Of a stretch of 64,000 nt of DNA, positions 21,073 to 33,082 are shown piece after piece. The stretch comes from Wyeomyia smithii. Taxonomy: Eukaryota > Arthropoda > Insecta > Diptera > Culicidae. A model generated the notes under the pieces. That model did no database searches and was not told the DNA's origin. It saw nothing but the letters and a program-made list of their open reading frames with translations. The position numbers and the translations under genes were made by a program. The number at the start of each line of letters is the position of its first letter. Position 1 is the stretch's first letter. The DNA lies in assembly GCF_029784165.1 (NCBI RefSeq), contig NC_073695.1, forward strand, positions 163,009,365 through 163,073,364. The letters run 5' to 3'.

Positions 21073-23713
21073 TTATTGGCTATAAAGAGAGCTTATCGTA
21101 GCAATTGAGGATTGCAACGATTTTTGTCGAAAATTGGTAATAATTTTATTTGACATAGCTTCTAATGGTTCAACACCAGTAAGTCTATGTAATTCGAGTG
21201 TACCAAACCAAGGAGGACGCTTTAAAATCATTTTCAGAATTTTATTCTGAAACCTTTGGAGCGTTTTCTTCCTTGTTGAACAGCAACTTGACCAGATCGG
21301 TACAGCATAAAGCATTGCTGGTCTAAAAATTTGTTTGTAAATCAAAAGTTTGTTCTTTAAACAAAGTTTAGAATTCCTGTTAATGAGAGGATATAAACAT
21401 CTCGTATATTTGATGCACTTGGCTTGTATACTCTCAATGTGCTCTTTAAAAATAAGTTTTTATCATAAATTAGTCCCAAGTACTTAACCTTGTCGGACCA
21501 ACTTAAAATAACCCCATTCATCTTGACAACGTGATTATTGTTTGGCTTGAGGAAAGAAGCCCTAGGCTTATGCGGAAAAAATATCATTTGAGTTTTAGAA
21601 GCATTGGGAGAGATTTTCCACTTTTGCAAGTAGGAAGAAAAAATATCTAAACTTTTCTGCAATCGACTGCATATGACACGAAGACTTTTTCCTTTTACGG
21701 AAATGCTTGTGTCATGGCAGAACAATGACTTTGTGCATCCTGGAGGCAAATCAGGAAGATCTGAAGTGAATATGCTGTACAGGACTGGACCCAAGACTGA
21801 ACCTTGAGGTACACCTGCTCTGACAGGAAATCTATCAGATTTTGAATTCTGATAGACAACCTGCAGAGTTTGATCAGTAAGATAGTTTTTAAAATTTTGA
21901 TTAGGAAAATTGGAAAATGAAAAGTTTGCAATTTCGCAATCAAACCTTTATGCCAAACACTGTCGAATGCTTTTTCTATGCCTAAAAGAGCAGCTCCAGT
22001 GGAATAACCTTCAGATTTGTTAGCTCGTATCATATTAGTAACTCTGAGCAATTGATGAGTTGTGGAATGCCCATGGCGAAATCCAAACTATTCATTTGCA
22101 AAAATTGAATTTTCGTTGATGTGTGACATCATTCTGTTAAGAATAATTCTCTCAAACAGTTTTCTTATTGAAGAAAGCAAACTGATTGGTCGATAACTTG
22201 AAACTTCAGCTGGGTTCTTATCCGGTTTTAAAATTGGAGTAATTTTTGCATTTTTCCATAATTTGGGAAAATATGCAATTTTGGAGCAGCAATTGAAAAT
22301 TTTCACTAAAAATTTCATTGTGCTCTCAGGGAGATTTTTGATTAGTATGTTAAAGATTCCATCGTCACCAGGTGCTTTCATATTTTTGAAATTTTTAATA
22401 ATTGATTTATTCTCATTCAAGTTAGTTTCAATTATTTCTGCAGGTAAAAAAATCTGGGAAGAAATTAAATCAAATTGACGTGTGACTTCATTTTCAATTG
22501 GACTAACAAAATTCAAATTTGAGTTATGAACACTCTCAAACTGCTGAGCAAGTCTTTGAGCCTTTTGTTCATTGGATACAAGAAAACGTTCACCATCTTT
22601 TAAAACTGGAATAGGCTTTGAAGGTTTCTTAAGAATCTTTGACAGCTTCCAAAAGGGATTTGAATATGGTTTCAATTTTTCAACTTTAGTCTCAAAATTT
22701 TGATTTCTCAGAAGAGTAAATCAATGTTTATTCTCTTTCTGTAAATCTTTATAAATAGTTTTAAAAATAGGATCACGAGAACGTTGATATTGACGTCTGC
22801 GGACATTTTTCAAACGAATTAGAAGTTGAAGATTTTCGTCAATTATTGGTGAATCAAATTTTACTTGAGCCCTTGGAACAGAATAATTCCTGGCATCAAC
22901 AATTGCACATTTTAATGCTTCCAAAGCGGAATCAATATTCACTTCGTTTTGCAAATCAAGATCATTATTGAAATTTCTCTCAACATGAGTTTTGTATCTT
23001 TCCCAATTAGCCTTGTTATAATTAAAAACAGAGCTCATAGGGTTTAAAACTGATTCATGTGATAAAGAAAAAGTTATTGGAAGATGGTCAGAATCAAAGT
23101 CAGCATGTGTGATCAAATCACTACATACATGACTTTGATCTGTAAGCACCAAATCAATTGTTGAAGGGTTTCTTACAGAAGAAAAGCATGTAGGACTATT
23201 CGGAGACAAAATAGAATAGTATCCTGAAAAACAATCATTGAATAAAATTTTGCCACTGGAATTACTTTGAGAATTATTCCATGAACGATGTTTAGCGTTA
23301 AAATCGCCGATTATAAAAAATTTCGAACGATTTCTGGTGAGTTTCTGTAAATCACCTTTAAAATAATTTTTGTGCTCGCGTGTGCATTGAAATGGTAAAT
23401 ATGCTGCGGCAAAAAATAAGATCCCAAGTTCAGTTTGAACTTCAATTCCCAAAGTTTCAATAACTTTCGTCTCAAGATGGGGAAGAGCACGATGTTTGAT
23501 TCGGCGATGAATAACAATTGCAACTCCACCACCGGAACCCTGAATCCTATCATATCTATGAACCACGTTATTGGGATCATATTTTAATTTGATGTTAGGT
23601 TTCAAAAATGTTTCAGTAATAATTGCAATATGCACATTATTTACCTTTGAAAAAATTAAAAAGCTCATTATCATTGGCCTTCAATGAGCGAGCATTCCAA
23701 TTTAAAATTAAGA
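21073..23713 (-). pseudogene. Jockey/Juan-type LINE ORF2 (endonuclease and RT)
   Basis: Starts with LNWNARSL near 23700. The endonuclease shows AIITETFL, GGGVAIVIHR, FFIIGDFNAKH, STIDLVLTD and DSDHLPI. RT shows APGDDGI, YRPISLLSS, FRHGHSTTHQL, IEKAFDSVWH and GVPQGSVLGPVLY. The catalytic segment is LFCHDTSIS, so the expected FADD is lost. Breaks: frameshift near 23650, TGA at 22721-22723, TAG at 22088-22090, frameshifts near 21850 and 21430. The C-terminal part (21073-21345) keeps the typical ending with RPAMLYAVPIWSS. Inactive. Confidence 0.92.
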
Positions 23714-23718
23714 TGGTT

Positions 23719-25007
23719 TTATTTTAAATCATTGCTAAATTTTGAATTAGAAACAATTTTAATAGTAAAATTTGTGCCTATTTGAATGGCTTCAAACATT
23801 GATTTTGCCTGCAACATGGCGTTCATAAGATCAAACATTGCCTGTTGCAAAAAAGAAAGTTTACCTGCCGTAATAGGCCCCAGGCAGTTGACATTAGAAA
23901 AAATATTTTCGGCAGCAATATCAGCTGGAGTAATAGGTGTATAATTATTTTCTACCGTGTTTTGCTTACCCATATTAACGGTCATTTTCGAACTACCAAC
24001 ACTAGGCGGTATAATGTTCGAACTACCTGTAACCTGTGCATAAGTCAAACGGGTATGCAAAGGTAGGTAAACTATGCGTCACTGGTACGCTTGGAGAATT
24101 TTGTTTTGAATTTTGTTTACCTTGCCTTAACAATTGCTAAACGGACTGGGCATTGATAAAAATTCGACATATGGTTGCCGTTACAATTCGCACAGCGAAA
24201 ATTTTTACTCTCTTTCACAGGACATGTGTCCTTTTTGTGAGAAGAGTCTCCACAAATGAGGCATTTTTGGTCCATGTTACAAAACTTTGAACCATGGTCA
24301 TAACGTTGGCAAACACGGCATTGGGTAATATGCTTTTCACCTCCGCCAAACTTTCGATATAATTCCCATTTTACACGCACGTTATATAAAGCATGTGCTT
24401 TTTCAAAAAAATTTAAGTTATTAACCTCACTGCGGTTAAAATGAATTAAATAATTTACAAGGGAAATTCCGGTTCGCTGTCTGTTTTCGCCTCGTGATTT
24501 TTGTTTCATCAGAATTACTTGGGTAGGGGCTATACCAAGTAATTCTGTCAAAGTAATTTTGATCTCATCAACGGTTTGATCGTTGGTGAGACCTTTCAAT
24601 ACGACCTTGAACGGCTTGGCGCTCTTCGTATCATATGTAAAAAATTTATACATCTTTTCAGTTAAATACTGAATAAGACGATTCCAATCTTTCAATGTTT
24701 GGGCCAGTAAACGGCATTCGCCTCTTCGGCCAATTTGATAAGTAACTTTCACGTCGGAGAGAAACGTAGAAAGTTCTCTTTTGAAAATATTAAATTCAGA
24801 AGCAATAGTTACCACAATAGGTGGAACTTTCTCCTTTTTTACAGAAATTTCGCTTTGAATAGTTTTACTTTCGAACAGTTCAATTTCGCCGGCTTCTTGC
24901 TCAGGCAGAATATCATATAAATTTTCACTGCATAAGCTAGTTTCAGAAAGAGATGTCTCTCTTTTCCTCCCCGTAGCGATGCGTGGTTTCTTTTTTCGTC
25001 CTGCCAT
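23719..25007 (-). pseudogene. Jockey/Juan-type LINE ORF1 (Gag-like, zinc knuckles)
   Basis: RNA-binding ORF1 protein. It starts MAGRKKKPRIATGRK at 25007 with a basic N-terminus. A central RNA-binding-like segment (FKVVLKGLTNDQTVDEIK) precedes three zinc-knuckle-like motifs (CRVCQRYDHGSKFC, CLICGDSSHKKDTC, CANCNGNHMSNFYQC), a jockey-clade feature. The first 296 residues are open to 24117. A frameshift near 24118 and another near 24050 displace the C-terminus, which resumes with TYAQVTGSSN and ends at 23719. ORF2 begins within a few bases of its end. Confidence 0.9.
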
Positions 25008-25192
25008 TTCAGGTGATACGAAAAAAGTTCAAAAATAATATCAAATTGCAAGTATTGAGAAAGAAAGAAATAGGTAGTCTTTAGAAAGACTGATGTAAGT
25101 TAACTTCCAGGTAATCTTTAAAAGACACACTGACAAAACACAAACTTTGAAGCTATAGGCAGTCAAAGACCAGTCCACAAGCAACCGAAAAT

Positions 25193-25198
25193 ACGTCT
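25193..25198 (-). promoter_or_regulatory. Downstream promoter element of the LINE
   Basis: With the 5' end (25225) as +1, positions +28 to +33 on the minus strand read AGACGT, a perfect match to the DPE consensus. Internal DPE promoters are established for jockey-clade elements. The match at the exact position supports 25225 as the true transcription start. Confidence 0.7.
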
Positions 25199-25225
25199 GA
25201 TCTGTCGGGCAGCTCAAGACGCATC

Positions 25226-26143
25226 GATTACTTACTAGTCATTATCGACTATTTCAGTCGTTATAAAATGGTGGAGGTGATGAGGCACATAACAGCAAAG
25301 GACACAGTTGACAGGTTGCGACCAATTTTCCGTCGACTTGGTTTTCCTCAAACTATCACGTTGGACAATGCAAGACAGCTTTTGAGCTCGGATTTCGGGG
25401 ATTATTGTAAGCAGAGTGGAATTGCCCTTAATTATTCTACACCATATTGGCCGCAACAGAATGGGGAAGTCGAAAGACAAATCCGATCGTTGCTGAAAAG
25501 GCTGCAAATTAGCTGCGCGCTTAAATGTAACTGGAAACAGGATCTAGAAGAATACCTGACGATGTATTACTCGACCCCCCATTCGGTCACCGGAAAAACC
25601 CCCACGGAACTACTCATGGGTCGAACTATAAGGACCAAGATACCTTTTCTGAAGGACATTGAAACGGCTCCGCCGAGTGAAGATTTCAGAGATAGGGATT
25701 AGTATTTGAAGTTTAAAGCAGGCGAACGGGAGAATGCTAAGCGGAAAGCAACAGAGTCAACAATCAAGGAAGGGGATAAGGTTATCATGCAGAACTTAAC
25801 TCCGGGGAATTAGCTGTGCACAACCTACGGCTCTACGAAGTATGACGTTATCAAGAAGACGGGATCTCGAATGACTATCCAGAATGAAGAGACAGGCAAA
25901 GTTTACGATCGGAATTCGGCACATTTGAAGAAAATTAGTTCTTCGGATGAACCTACTCTGTCACCAGAACATAATTCTCTTCCACAGGATTATCCACAGG
26001 ACCCTGCCCAGGACTCGGCATCCGCAGCCACACCCGTGGTCACGCCTGAGGAGCGCTGCTTGGAATCTCGGCCAAAGCGTGTTTGTCGTCGCCCCCCAAA
26101 ATTCGATGACTACATCGTGAATGCGGATCATTCTGATCTTTGA
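25226..26143 (+). pseudogene. Ty3/gypsy integrase, C-terminal part
   Basis: Continuation of the integrase interrupted at 20842. Core motifs: LLVIIDYFSRYKMVE, ITLDNARQLLSSDF (second catalytic Asp) and YWPQQNGEVERQ (catalytic Glu). The C-terminal domain shows KEGDKVIMQNL and VYDRNSAHLKKI. In-frame TAG stops lie at 25700-25702 and 25811-25813. The tail is Pro/Ser-rich and ends FDDYIVNADHSDL just before the 3' LTR. Confidence 0.92.
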
Positions 26144-26155
26144 GAGAAAGGGAGA

Positions 26156-26352
26156 TGTGGCACCCTGTGTGAACATATTTCTACTCGGGTACTCAGTCAG
26201 TGGTTGAAAGCTAGAGAGAGGGAAAATATATAGTATCTGATAGTATAGATTCAATGCGGTCACACTTGTTATGCTACGGAAATGAAGTGGTTTTCAGAAG
26301 TGAATTAATTACAACTATTGTGCAGCACCGACTGGAAAGAAAGATCCCAACA
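26156..26352 (+). repeat. 3' LTR of gypsy element
   Basis: Starts TGTGGCACC and ends CCAACA, 197 bp, followed by the ATTAT duplication. It provides the uninterrupted reference for the split 5' LTR. Confidence 0.95.
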
Positions 26353-26357
26353 ATTAT

Positions 26358-28778
26358 TGTTTTGGATACGGCTACAGAGGTAAACGTCATCTGGAGCAAA
26401 GAGACTATCAAATTAATTAACCCCAATTGAGTGTATTCCCAAACCTATTTCAAGAAAGACATTGAAATAATACAGGCTGTCGTATTCTACGTTACCTCTG
26501 CGGTCGTGTCTTATAAACAACCTCTTCAACTTTTTTTTTGGTATTTTGTATATTTATATGGAATGCCAGTTTTTTCCTGTGTTTTCTTCTGCATTTTTTC
26601 AGTTTAATTTAAAATTGTATTGGCAACTCTGGATTCGATGATGTTTTTGAATGACCGGATTCATGATAGTGAACCGATCAGTTCATATTTTCGTTAACCT
26701 ACACAGTAAAAAAATTTACATTACTTTAAATGCACATAAATGGAGCATTGGAAACCATGTAATATTCCGTGTGGCATTATATTCACATGCAAAGTAAATG
26801 AATATATTGTGAATTTGCATGCATATTTATGTTCGAAGTTTTAAGTTTATATCAATTAATGTACAAATTTACATGGCTTAAAACGATTCTGTATTGTGCA
26901 TTATTAACGGTGTGAAATTGTATATGTTTTTCACTTTATGTGCTAGAAATCGTTATGTGCTTTCATTTGTATTAGTTGTAAATTTCATTTTTTGGTACTG
27001 TGTAGTCAGCGCCAAAATCATCAATAGTGATTACTGCTTGCACTGCTTTGACGATAGCAGCATTCTGGAAAATATTACCAATACCAGTACGAATCATCAT
27101 GGCAATACTGGCACCGGTTGATACTTCAAAAGTGTTTCGATTTTGAGCCGTCAAATACATTGAACATTCGCTAGAGCACCAAATGCGTTATGAACAACAC
27201 ACTTCCGTTGTACCGGTTTCGAAACAGTACAGAAATTGCTCTAGAAAAACGCAATATTGATGTGGTTACGCACAGTCCAATTTTTGCGTGTAGCTAACCA
27301 AAATAAAAATGTAACCAATCGGAGTACAGCGTAAAAGCGAAAGTAATTTTTATTTTTCAAAATGTTTCACATTTTTAGGCTTCGCTATAGTTTAGGGAGC
27401 AAATCAATTATACTTTATTAAATACATTTCTTGTTCTTCAATTTATATAATTCATCATAATATCCTAATAATTTATAAAAGCGTAAATTATGTTTTTATT
27501 CAAGTCATTTCAATTTTTCAATAATATTGTGGTAGGAAGGATAAAATATGCAATGTTTGTTTAAAATACCAAGCGTCAATCAGCATGCAAGACAGAAATC
27601 TAACAATGGTTTGTCATGACAGTCTAAAAGATTGAGAATTTCCTAAAGCACCGACAAGCTCATACCAACATGATATTAAATGTAATCAATTTTGAACATC
27701 CCTTTTGACAATTGCCGTTTTTACCAAGTATTGTGTAAAACTTATATTAAAAATCTTCAATCACTCGCTACTCCCCAAATCAGTTAAGCAGTTAAAAAAT
27801 AATGACAAAAATATGAAACAGTTGAATTAGGAACGAATTCAGTTGACACAAAGAAACTAGACGAAAGAGTTTCCAGTTCAGTCGATCAAGGCTAAGCTTC
27901 GTGAAGCTCTAATGATCGAAGATCATGCATTATAAAAATCATGACTCCTCGTCAACTGCGTGAGAGTAAACACGTTTTCAGAAAAAACAGTGCAGAACTA
28001 ATTATGCAAAAAATGGTCCCATAAATCGAACGATGCGTCAGTATAATCTACAATGTGAAACCATTGGCTTAGCAATGTCAAAAGAACAAATTAAAAACTG
28101 TCTGAAGTACACTAGAAGTAATGCTTAGTACGTAAGAAGAACACTGTAAAACACTATAAGTATCAACTGTAATGAAATATTGTATGTAGTCTACATTTGC
28201 TTGACGAAATAAATAAATAGATCGGTCGTTACAAGTATTTAATTTCCAATCGTTTATCGTTTTTTGTTTCCATACACGTATCCTAGATCCTTGTCGATTG
28301 TTCCGAACCGTATTTCTAATTTCGTTGTTCGTGGTTAGGAGAGGTTTCGATATGCTACCTTAAGCGTGGTACACAGTTGAAAAGAAAAGAGGTTCACGAA
28401 ATGTTGCCCTTTTTACAAAACGGAATTTTGACAGCTGAGAATGCTTCACAGTAACTATATCTGACGTCAGTGAGCGCATGATTTTTGCTTTTTTTCTAGA
28501 ACACTAGAACACACTTGTTTACCGCGATCTGGCGTGAGAGCAGGTATGCCAGGTATTTTTTTTTCTAAAGTCTTCATGATCCGCGAAAAATTGTCTTCCT
28601 ACCCGAAGCCCAAAGGCTGATAAAACTTTCCGGCAAATCGAAAACTGTCGAGCAAAAAAAAAGGTCACCACTAATGCACTAATGCAAAATTCGGGTCGTT
28701 CACATATTTTTCAATGTCTTCACATGTTTTCTCCAATGTCTCCACGCTGTCGTCACAAAAACGGATGTCTTCATCATA
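26358..28778. other. Spacer with repeat debris, no gene recognised
   Basis: About 2.4 kb. Contains the GCGGTCGTGTCTTAT word at about 26498, CCAGTTTTTTCC words at 26568, and an AT-rich ATGCACATAAATG zone at 26730-26880 that looks like MITE debris. Open frames are short and unrelated to known families. Confidence 0.5.
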
Positions 28779-29516
28779 CACTCAAAATATTTTCCACGCT
28801 ATTGTTACGAGAAAGTTCCTATACTTGTTCATTTTCTGTCATTTTGCATGATTTATGTGACGAACATAACAACTACGTGAAAATCCCATGCATTCTATGG
28901 TTAATCACGTACCATCTACGTGAACTTGACAGAATGTATCACGTGAATCCTCTGTGCGAAAATAACCAGAAATCAAAATGGCGAAACTGTTGTCTGATTC
29001 TGAACATATGGCTTTTAAATAAGTGAATTTTCGAAAAATCCTAATAAACTCGAGACTTGAGCTTACAGGCTTCACACAGCTTCAGTTCAAAGGTTGTAGA
29101 GTTACCTGAACGAAAACAGCTTCAGCAAACAATATCAATCCTCGGGAATGTCGTAATATTTATCAGTTTTTATGTTGTTTTATTCATTTACGAGTTGACG
29201 AATTTGCATACCTGAGTGATATCTGATAGCAATCACGTTTTACGAAATGTACAATTTTCATTTATTTCTCTATTTTTTGTGAGCTAGGAAACGGGTTTTA
29301 GAAATTATCAAAATATGTTGCGTAAATTCGTTCACCAGTAGATGAATTCTACGTGAAACTCACATGAAATGCATGCATCTACTGAATAAATTTCAAAAGA
29401 TAATTCATCTCACCAGGTCATGATTAACTCAAATAACAATCACGCTACTAGAAAACGATAGTGGAAAATATTCACGTAACTTTTCCAGTAACTATAACGT
29501 GAAAAATATTTTAAAT
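28779..29516. mobile_element. Non-autonomous TIR element
   Basis: The left end at about 28779 (AAAATATTTTCCACGCTAT, GTTAC, GAAA) and the reverse complement of the right end at about 29516 (AAAATATTTTTCACGTTAT, GTTAC, GAAA) match over about 40 bases. Inside are several TCACGTA/TACGTGA palindromic words. No transposase. Exact termini and duplication were not resolved. Confidence 0.55.
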
Positions 29517-30437
29517 GTAGGCTAATGTCTTCCAATCTGGCAGCGCTGGGTGTGAGACGACCAACCAACTGCCTGGCACTTTCAGTACCTGAATAAAGTC
29601 AGTGCGCATTATTCCGTGCAAGAACAAGTGACATTTTGCTTCACAGCAGTGTTCACAGCAAGTGAACTTTGTTTTCCCTTTCGGTTTATGATTTCTTTTT
29701 AGCTGCGTACTAGCTACCAGAAGAAATTTCATTGCCTGATTTAGTGCCTGAATTTTACATGGGATTAAGATAGGAAAATGAATTCCTTTTTGAACTGCAT
29801 ACTGCGCTTTACCAGGGTCGCGATACCTACAACCTGCGGATAAAGGTGTAGCTGTTGGTATACAGCATTCCATGATTCAGCCACCGGCTTCGTGTCATAC
29901 GCTGTTGTACGCTGCTCCTAACATGAGGACACAGCCGCGTACGACCACCCTTTTCAGTCAGCTTAGGACCAAAGTTTCCACCGGGGATTGGTTACCCGAT
30001 CTCCGCTAAGGTTACTCCCGGTCGGCACCTCCTGGAGGTTGGGATAGGGGTTGCTGGACAGAGATGAGTGATCATATTCGGGTCTCAAGTTACACGTGTC
30101 CAGCCATCTATCATTCTCATAATCATTTTTTAATAAGCGAACATTATCATGATATTCTCTAGTAAAAATCCAAAGTTGCTATTTCAATAACTTGATAAGG
30201 TCACTGACTATAACTCTTAATTCGGTTGTTTTAACAGATTTCTGTATTGGACTGAGTGTATTTTTCTTCACAAAATCGTGCACTATGAACGGTAAAAAAC
30301 AAGAAAAAATGAAACAAATTAAAATTAATAATAAGAAGGTTTCAGATCAGAAATGAAAAGAAAAAAAGATCATTGCTTTTTCGTATTCCTCAATTGTCTA
30401 CTGCATCTCTAGTAAAACTAAAATTTGAATTACTTCA
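29517..30437. other. Spacer with a GC-rich island, identity unknown
   Basis: A minus-strand frame of 120 residues (29511-29873) has several cysteines but no family I recognise. Bases 29880-30110 are markedly GC-richer (CTCCTGGAGG palindrome, GGTTACCCGATCTCCGC) and resemble the tail of a retroelement. Assignment not possible by eye. Confidence 0.4.
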
Positions 30438-33082
30438 GAGCAAGATCGCGCGAAATGACCTATGGTCGAATATCGACCATTTTCGATTTGAATGAAACTT
30501 TGCACACGTATTTGGCTTAGCAAACTGAGCATTTTTCACAGATGGAGAGATTTTTTACACCCATGAGTTACATTCTAAAAGGGCGTATGCCTTTTGGCAT
30601 AGGTTTTATTCGAAGCATTGTAGCCCAGAAACCGTTGGTTGTATAGAAAAACTGTCTGAGAATAAGTTGTAGAGAATTGAAAATGCACCATAAAAAAATG
30701 TACACTGTACAAAAAAAATTTTTTTTGACCAAAAGAAATTAAAAATCATTAAATCATTAAAGCATTAAATTTCAATTTAAAAAAAAAGAGTTGAATTTTT
30801 TTTTAATTTTTTTTAAGAAACTTGACGTTAATACGCAACTTTTAATAAAAAGTCCAGGATGGAGAAATGAGAAATATTTTTTTTATGGTAGATTAATTTT
30901 TTTATGAAAATTCTAATTCAAACATTTTTCAAAGTATTTGTATTTTGATGATTTAAAAAGATGCAGAGAGTCATTTTGAATCAAAAAGCTCTTGATAGTA
31001 AACATTCTAAAGGCATCGGTTTTCGAGTTATTTTACATTTAAGCTCAATAAATTATTAATATTTCGGAAAATACACGTTTTTTTTTAATTTATCCATGGT
31101 TCTCCAGCAAAAACCATACGTTCATTGGATGCTTGATCAAAAGAATACAATTCATTCTTTGACAACAAAACGATTGGATAAATAACTCAAGCGCTAAACC
31201 TTAGCCTACCTACACGTTTTCCCTTGCCGAATGTTTTATAAAAAAATATGTTTGTCGTGCAACACTACCTACTTGTTTACTAATAATAACTGTTTGTAAA
31301 GTACGCTACCAATAACTACTGGGTTACCTATAATATCTGTTTTCGTATATAAATACGATTGCACTACTCCAGATGTGTTTGTAACAGTTTGCATTTTGTG
31401 AAGATGAATAAAGTGAAAATGGAATACACCAAGCCCAAATGCTGTAAACCCTTTCCTGATCATCGGTGCTCATCAAGCTTACGCAAATTAAACGAAAACG
31501 TTATTGCAAAAGAAAAAATATTGAACAGTCAAGCTCATTTTAATATGTCATTATTAATTTGTGATTCGTGTAGTTATTGGAATGATAGTCAAGTCACCAT
31601 TCATCCCTTCGTTGTTTACTATTCAGAATCTGGAACACTTGAGAATATCAGCTTCATCATAATATCGGAAGTACTCCATCATGATACTGTTGCGGTTCAG
31701 GTGTTCATTGCCAAATTAATAAGTTTTTTGAAAACAACAATAGAGTTGAAAAAAGCGATATTAATGTCTGATGGAGCTGCGTCACAATATAAAAATATAA
31801 AAAACTTTGCAAGTCTTTGCAAGTTCGAAACAAAATATAACGTCGATGCAGAGTGGCATTTTTTTGCGACTTCTCATGATAAAGGCTCATGCGATGCAAT
31901 TGGTGGCATATTGAAACGAATGGCAGAAAATGCAAGTTTAGCTCAAGAACATGAACATCCCATTACAAGCGCAAAGGAATTGTATGATTGTAATAAAAGT
32001 TCATCAAAAATGTCATTTAGTTGGATATCATATGAAGAATATGAACAAGGAGTAACAGAATGGAGCAATATTTTCAAAAAATCTATAATAATAGCTGCCA
32101 CAAAAAAGTATTACTCTTTGGTTCAGATTTCAGAAAATAAGATACAAACGAAGCTGTTTTCGAAAGATAACGAATCGTTTACTTATGATGTATATAAAAT
32201 ATAAGGTAAAACTAGTTCTGTAAAGTATCTATGTCATAAAAAAATATGTTCCTAAGATAATAAAACTCGAAAATAAATATTTGATTCTTTTATATATTTA
32301 TATCACTTAGAACATTTAACTCTTTTCTTGAGAACCGTTCGCCCAATCGTTTTGTTGTCAAAGAATGAATTGTATATTTTTGATCAAGCATTCCAATGAA
32401 CGTATGGTTTTTGCTGGAGAACCATGGACAAATTAAGAAAAACGTGTATTTTTCTAAATAATTTTAATTTTTCGAGCTTAAATTAGAAATAATTAGAAAA
32501 CCGATGCCTTTAGAATGTTTACTACCAAGAGCTTTTTGATTTAAAATGACTCTCTGCATCTTTTAAAATCATCAGAATACAAATATTTTGAAAAATGTTT
32601 GAATTAGTATTTTTTTTTTTAAATATAATCTACCATAAAAAATTATGTTTCATTTCTCCATCCTGGACCTTTTTTAAAAGTTGCGTATTAACGTCAAGTT
32701 TCTTTAAAGAAAAAATAAAAAAAAAATTCAACTCTTTTATTTTTAAATTGAAATTTAATGTTTATTTTTAATTTTTTTTGGTCGAAAAATTTTTTTTTGT
32801 ACAGTGTATATTTTTATTATAGTGAATTTTTAATTCCCTACAACTCATTCTCAGACAGTTTTTCTATACAACCAACGGTTTCTGGGCCACAATGCTTCCA
32901 ATAAAACCTATGCCAAAAGGCATACGCCCTTTTAGAATGTAACTCATGGGTGTAAAAAATCTCTCCACCTGTGAAAAATGCTCAGTTTGCTAAGCCAAAT
33001 ACGTGTGCAAAGTTTCATTCAAATCAAAAATGGTCGTTTAAATTTTCGCGTATTTCCAGGCGATTTGCAATGATTTTGCTCC
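30438..33082. mobile_element. Long-inverted-repeat element with single ORF
   Basis: Arms 30438 to about 31180 and about 32340 to 33082 are inverted repeats over about 0.7 kb. Shared words include TTGAATGAAACTTTGC, CAAACTGAGCATTTTTCACA, GGGCGTATGCCTTTTGGC, GAGAGTCATTTT, CCGATGCCTTTAGAATG and AAACGATTGG. Between them is one uninterrupted ORF (31404-32204). Solitary arm relatives lie at 3870-4090 and about 40645-40690. Termini read roughly GAGCAARATC; a clean duplication was not found. It is a DNA transposon-like element of unassigned superfamily. Confidence 0.75.
31404..32204 (+). CDS. Unclassified DDE-like protein of the long-arm element
   Basis: 266 residues from the ATG at 31404 (MNKVKMEYTKPKCC); an upstream in-frame start at 31359 would add 15. 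Residues about 10-20 hold a Cys cluster (KCCKPFPDHRC), followed by CDSC. The core has a predicted strand plus acidic turn (KKAILMSDGAASQYKN) and then AEWHFFATSHDKGSCDAIGG, which looks like an RNase H-fold arrangement of acidic and His/Cys residues. I remember similar uncharacterised proteins in arthropod and cnidarian genomes but no named family. The N-terminal zinc-type segment joins the core quickly, so an internal deletion is possible. The uninterrupted frame inside an AT-rich element suggests recent coding constraint. Confidence 0.65.
   Translation: MNKVKMEYTKPKCCKPFPDHRCSSSLRKLNENVIAKEKILNSQAHFNMSLLICDSCSYWNDSQVTIHPFVVYYSESGTLENISFIIISEVLHHDTVAVQVFIAKLISFLKTTIELKKAILMSDGAASQYKNIKNFASLCKFETKYNVDAEWHFFATSHDKGSCDAIGGILKRMAENASLAQEHEHPITSAKELYDCNKSSSKMSFSWISYEEYEQGVTEWSNIFKKSIIIAATKKYYSLVQISENKIQTKLFSKDNESFTYDVYKI

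Larger units (their letters stand above)
20843..25225 (-). mobile_element. Full-length jockey/Juan-type LINE
   Basis: Inserted in the gypsy integrase. The 14-bp duplication GATTACTTACTAGT is present at 20829-20842 and 25226-25239, so both ends are exact. The poly-A tail appears as T-run 20843-20852 on the plus strand, and the 5' end is at 25225. Length is 4383 bp. Order on the minus strand: 5'UTR with internal promoter motif, ORF1 (Gag-like, zinc knuckles), ORF2 (endonuclease, RT). Both ORFs are broken. Confidence 0.95.
10230..26352 (+). mobile_element. Ty3/gypsy LTR retrotransposon, nested insertions inside
   Basis: Bounded by a 5-bp duplication ATTAT (10225-10229 and 26353-26357). LTRs start TGTGGCACC and end CCAACA. 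The 3' LTR is 26156-26352 (197 bp). The 5' LTR is the same 197 bp split into 10230-10306 and 17047-17166. The two LTRs differ at about three sites. Between them are a PBS, gag, protease, RT/RNase H and integrase. Removing the 6.7-kb LTR insertion and the 4.4-kb LINE leaves about 5 kb, normal for the family. Several stops and frameshifts make it inactive. Confidence 0.95.
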
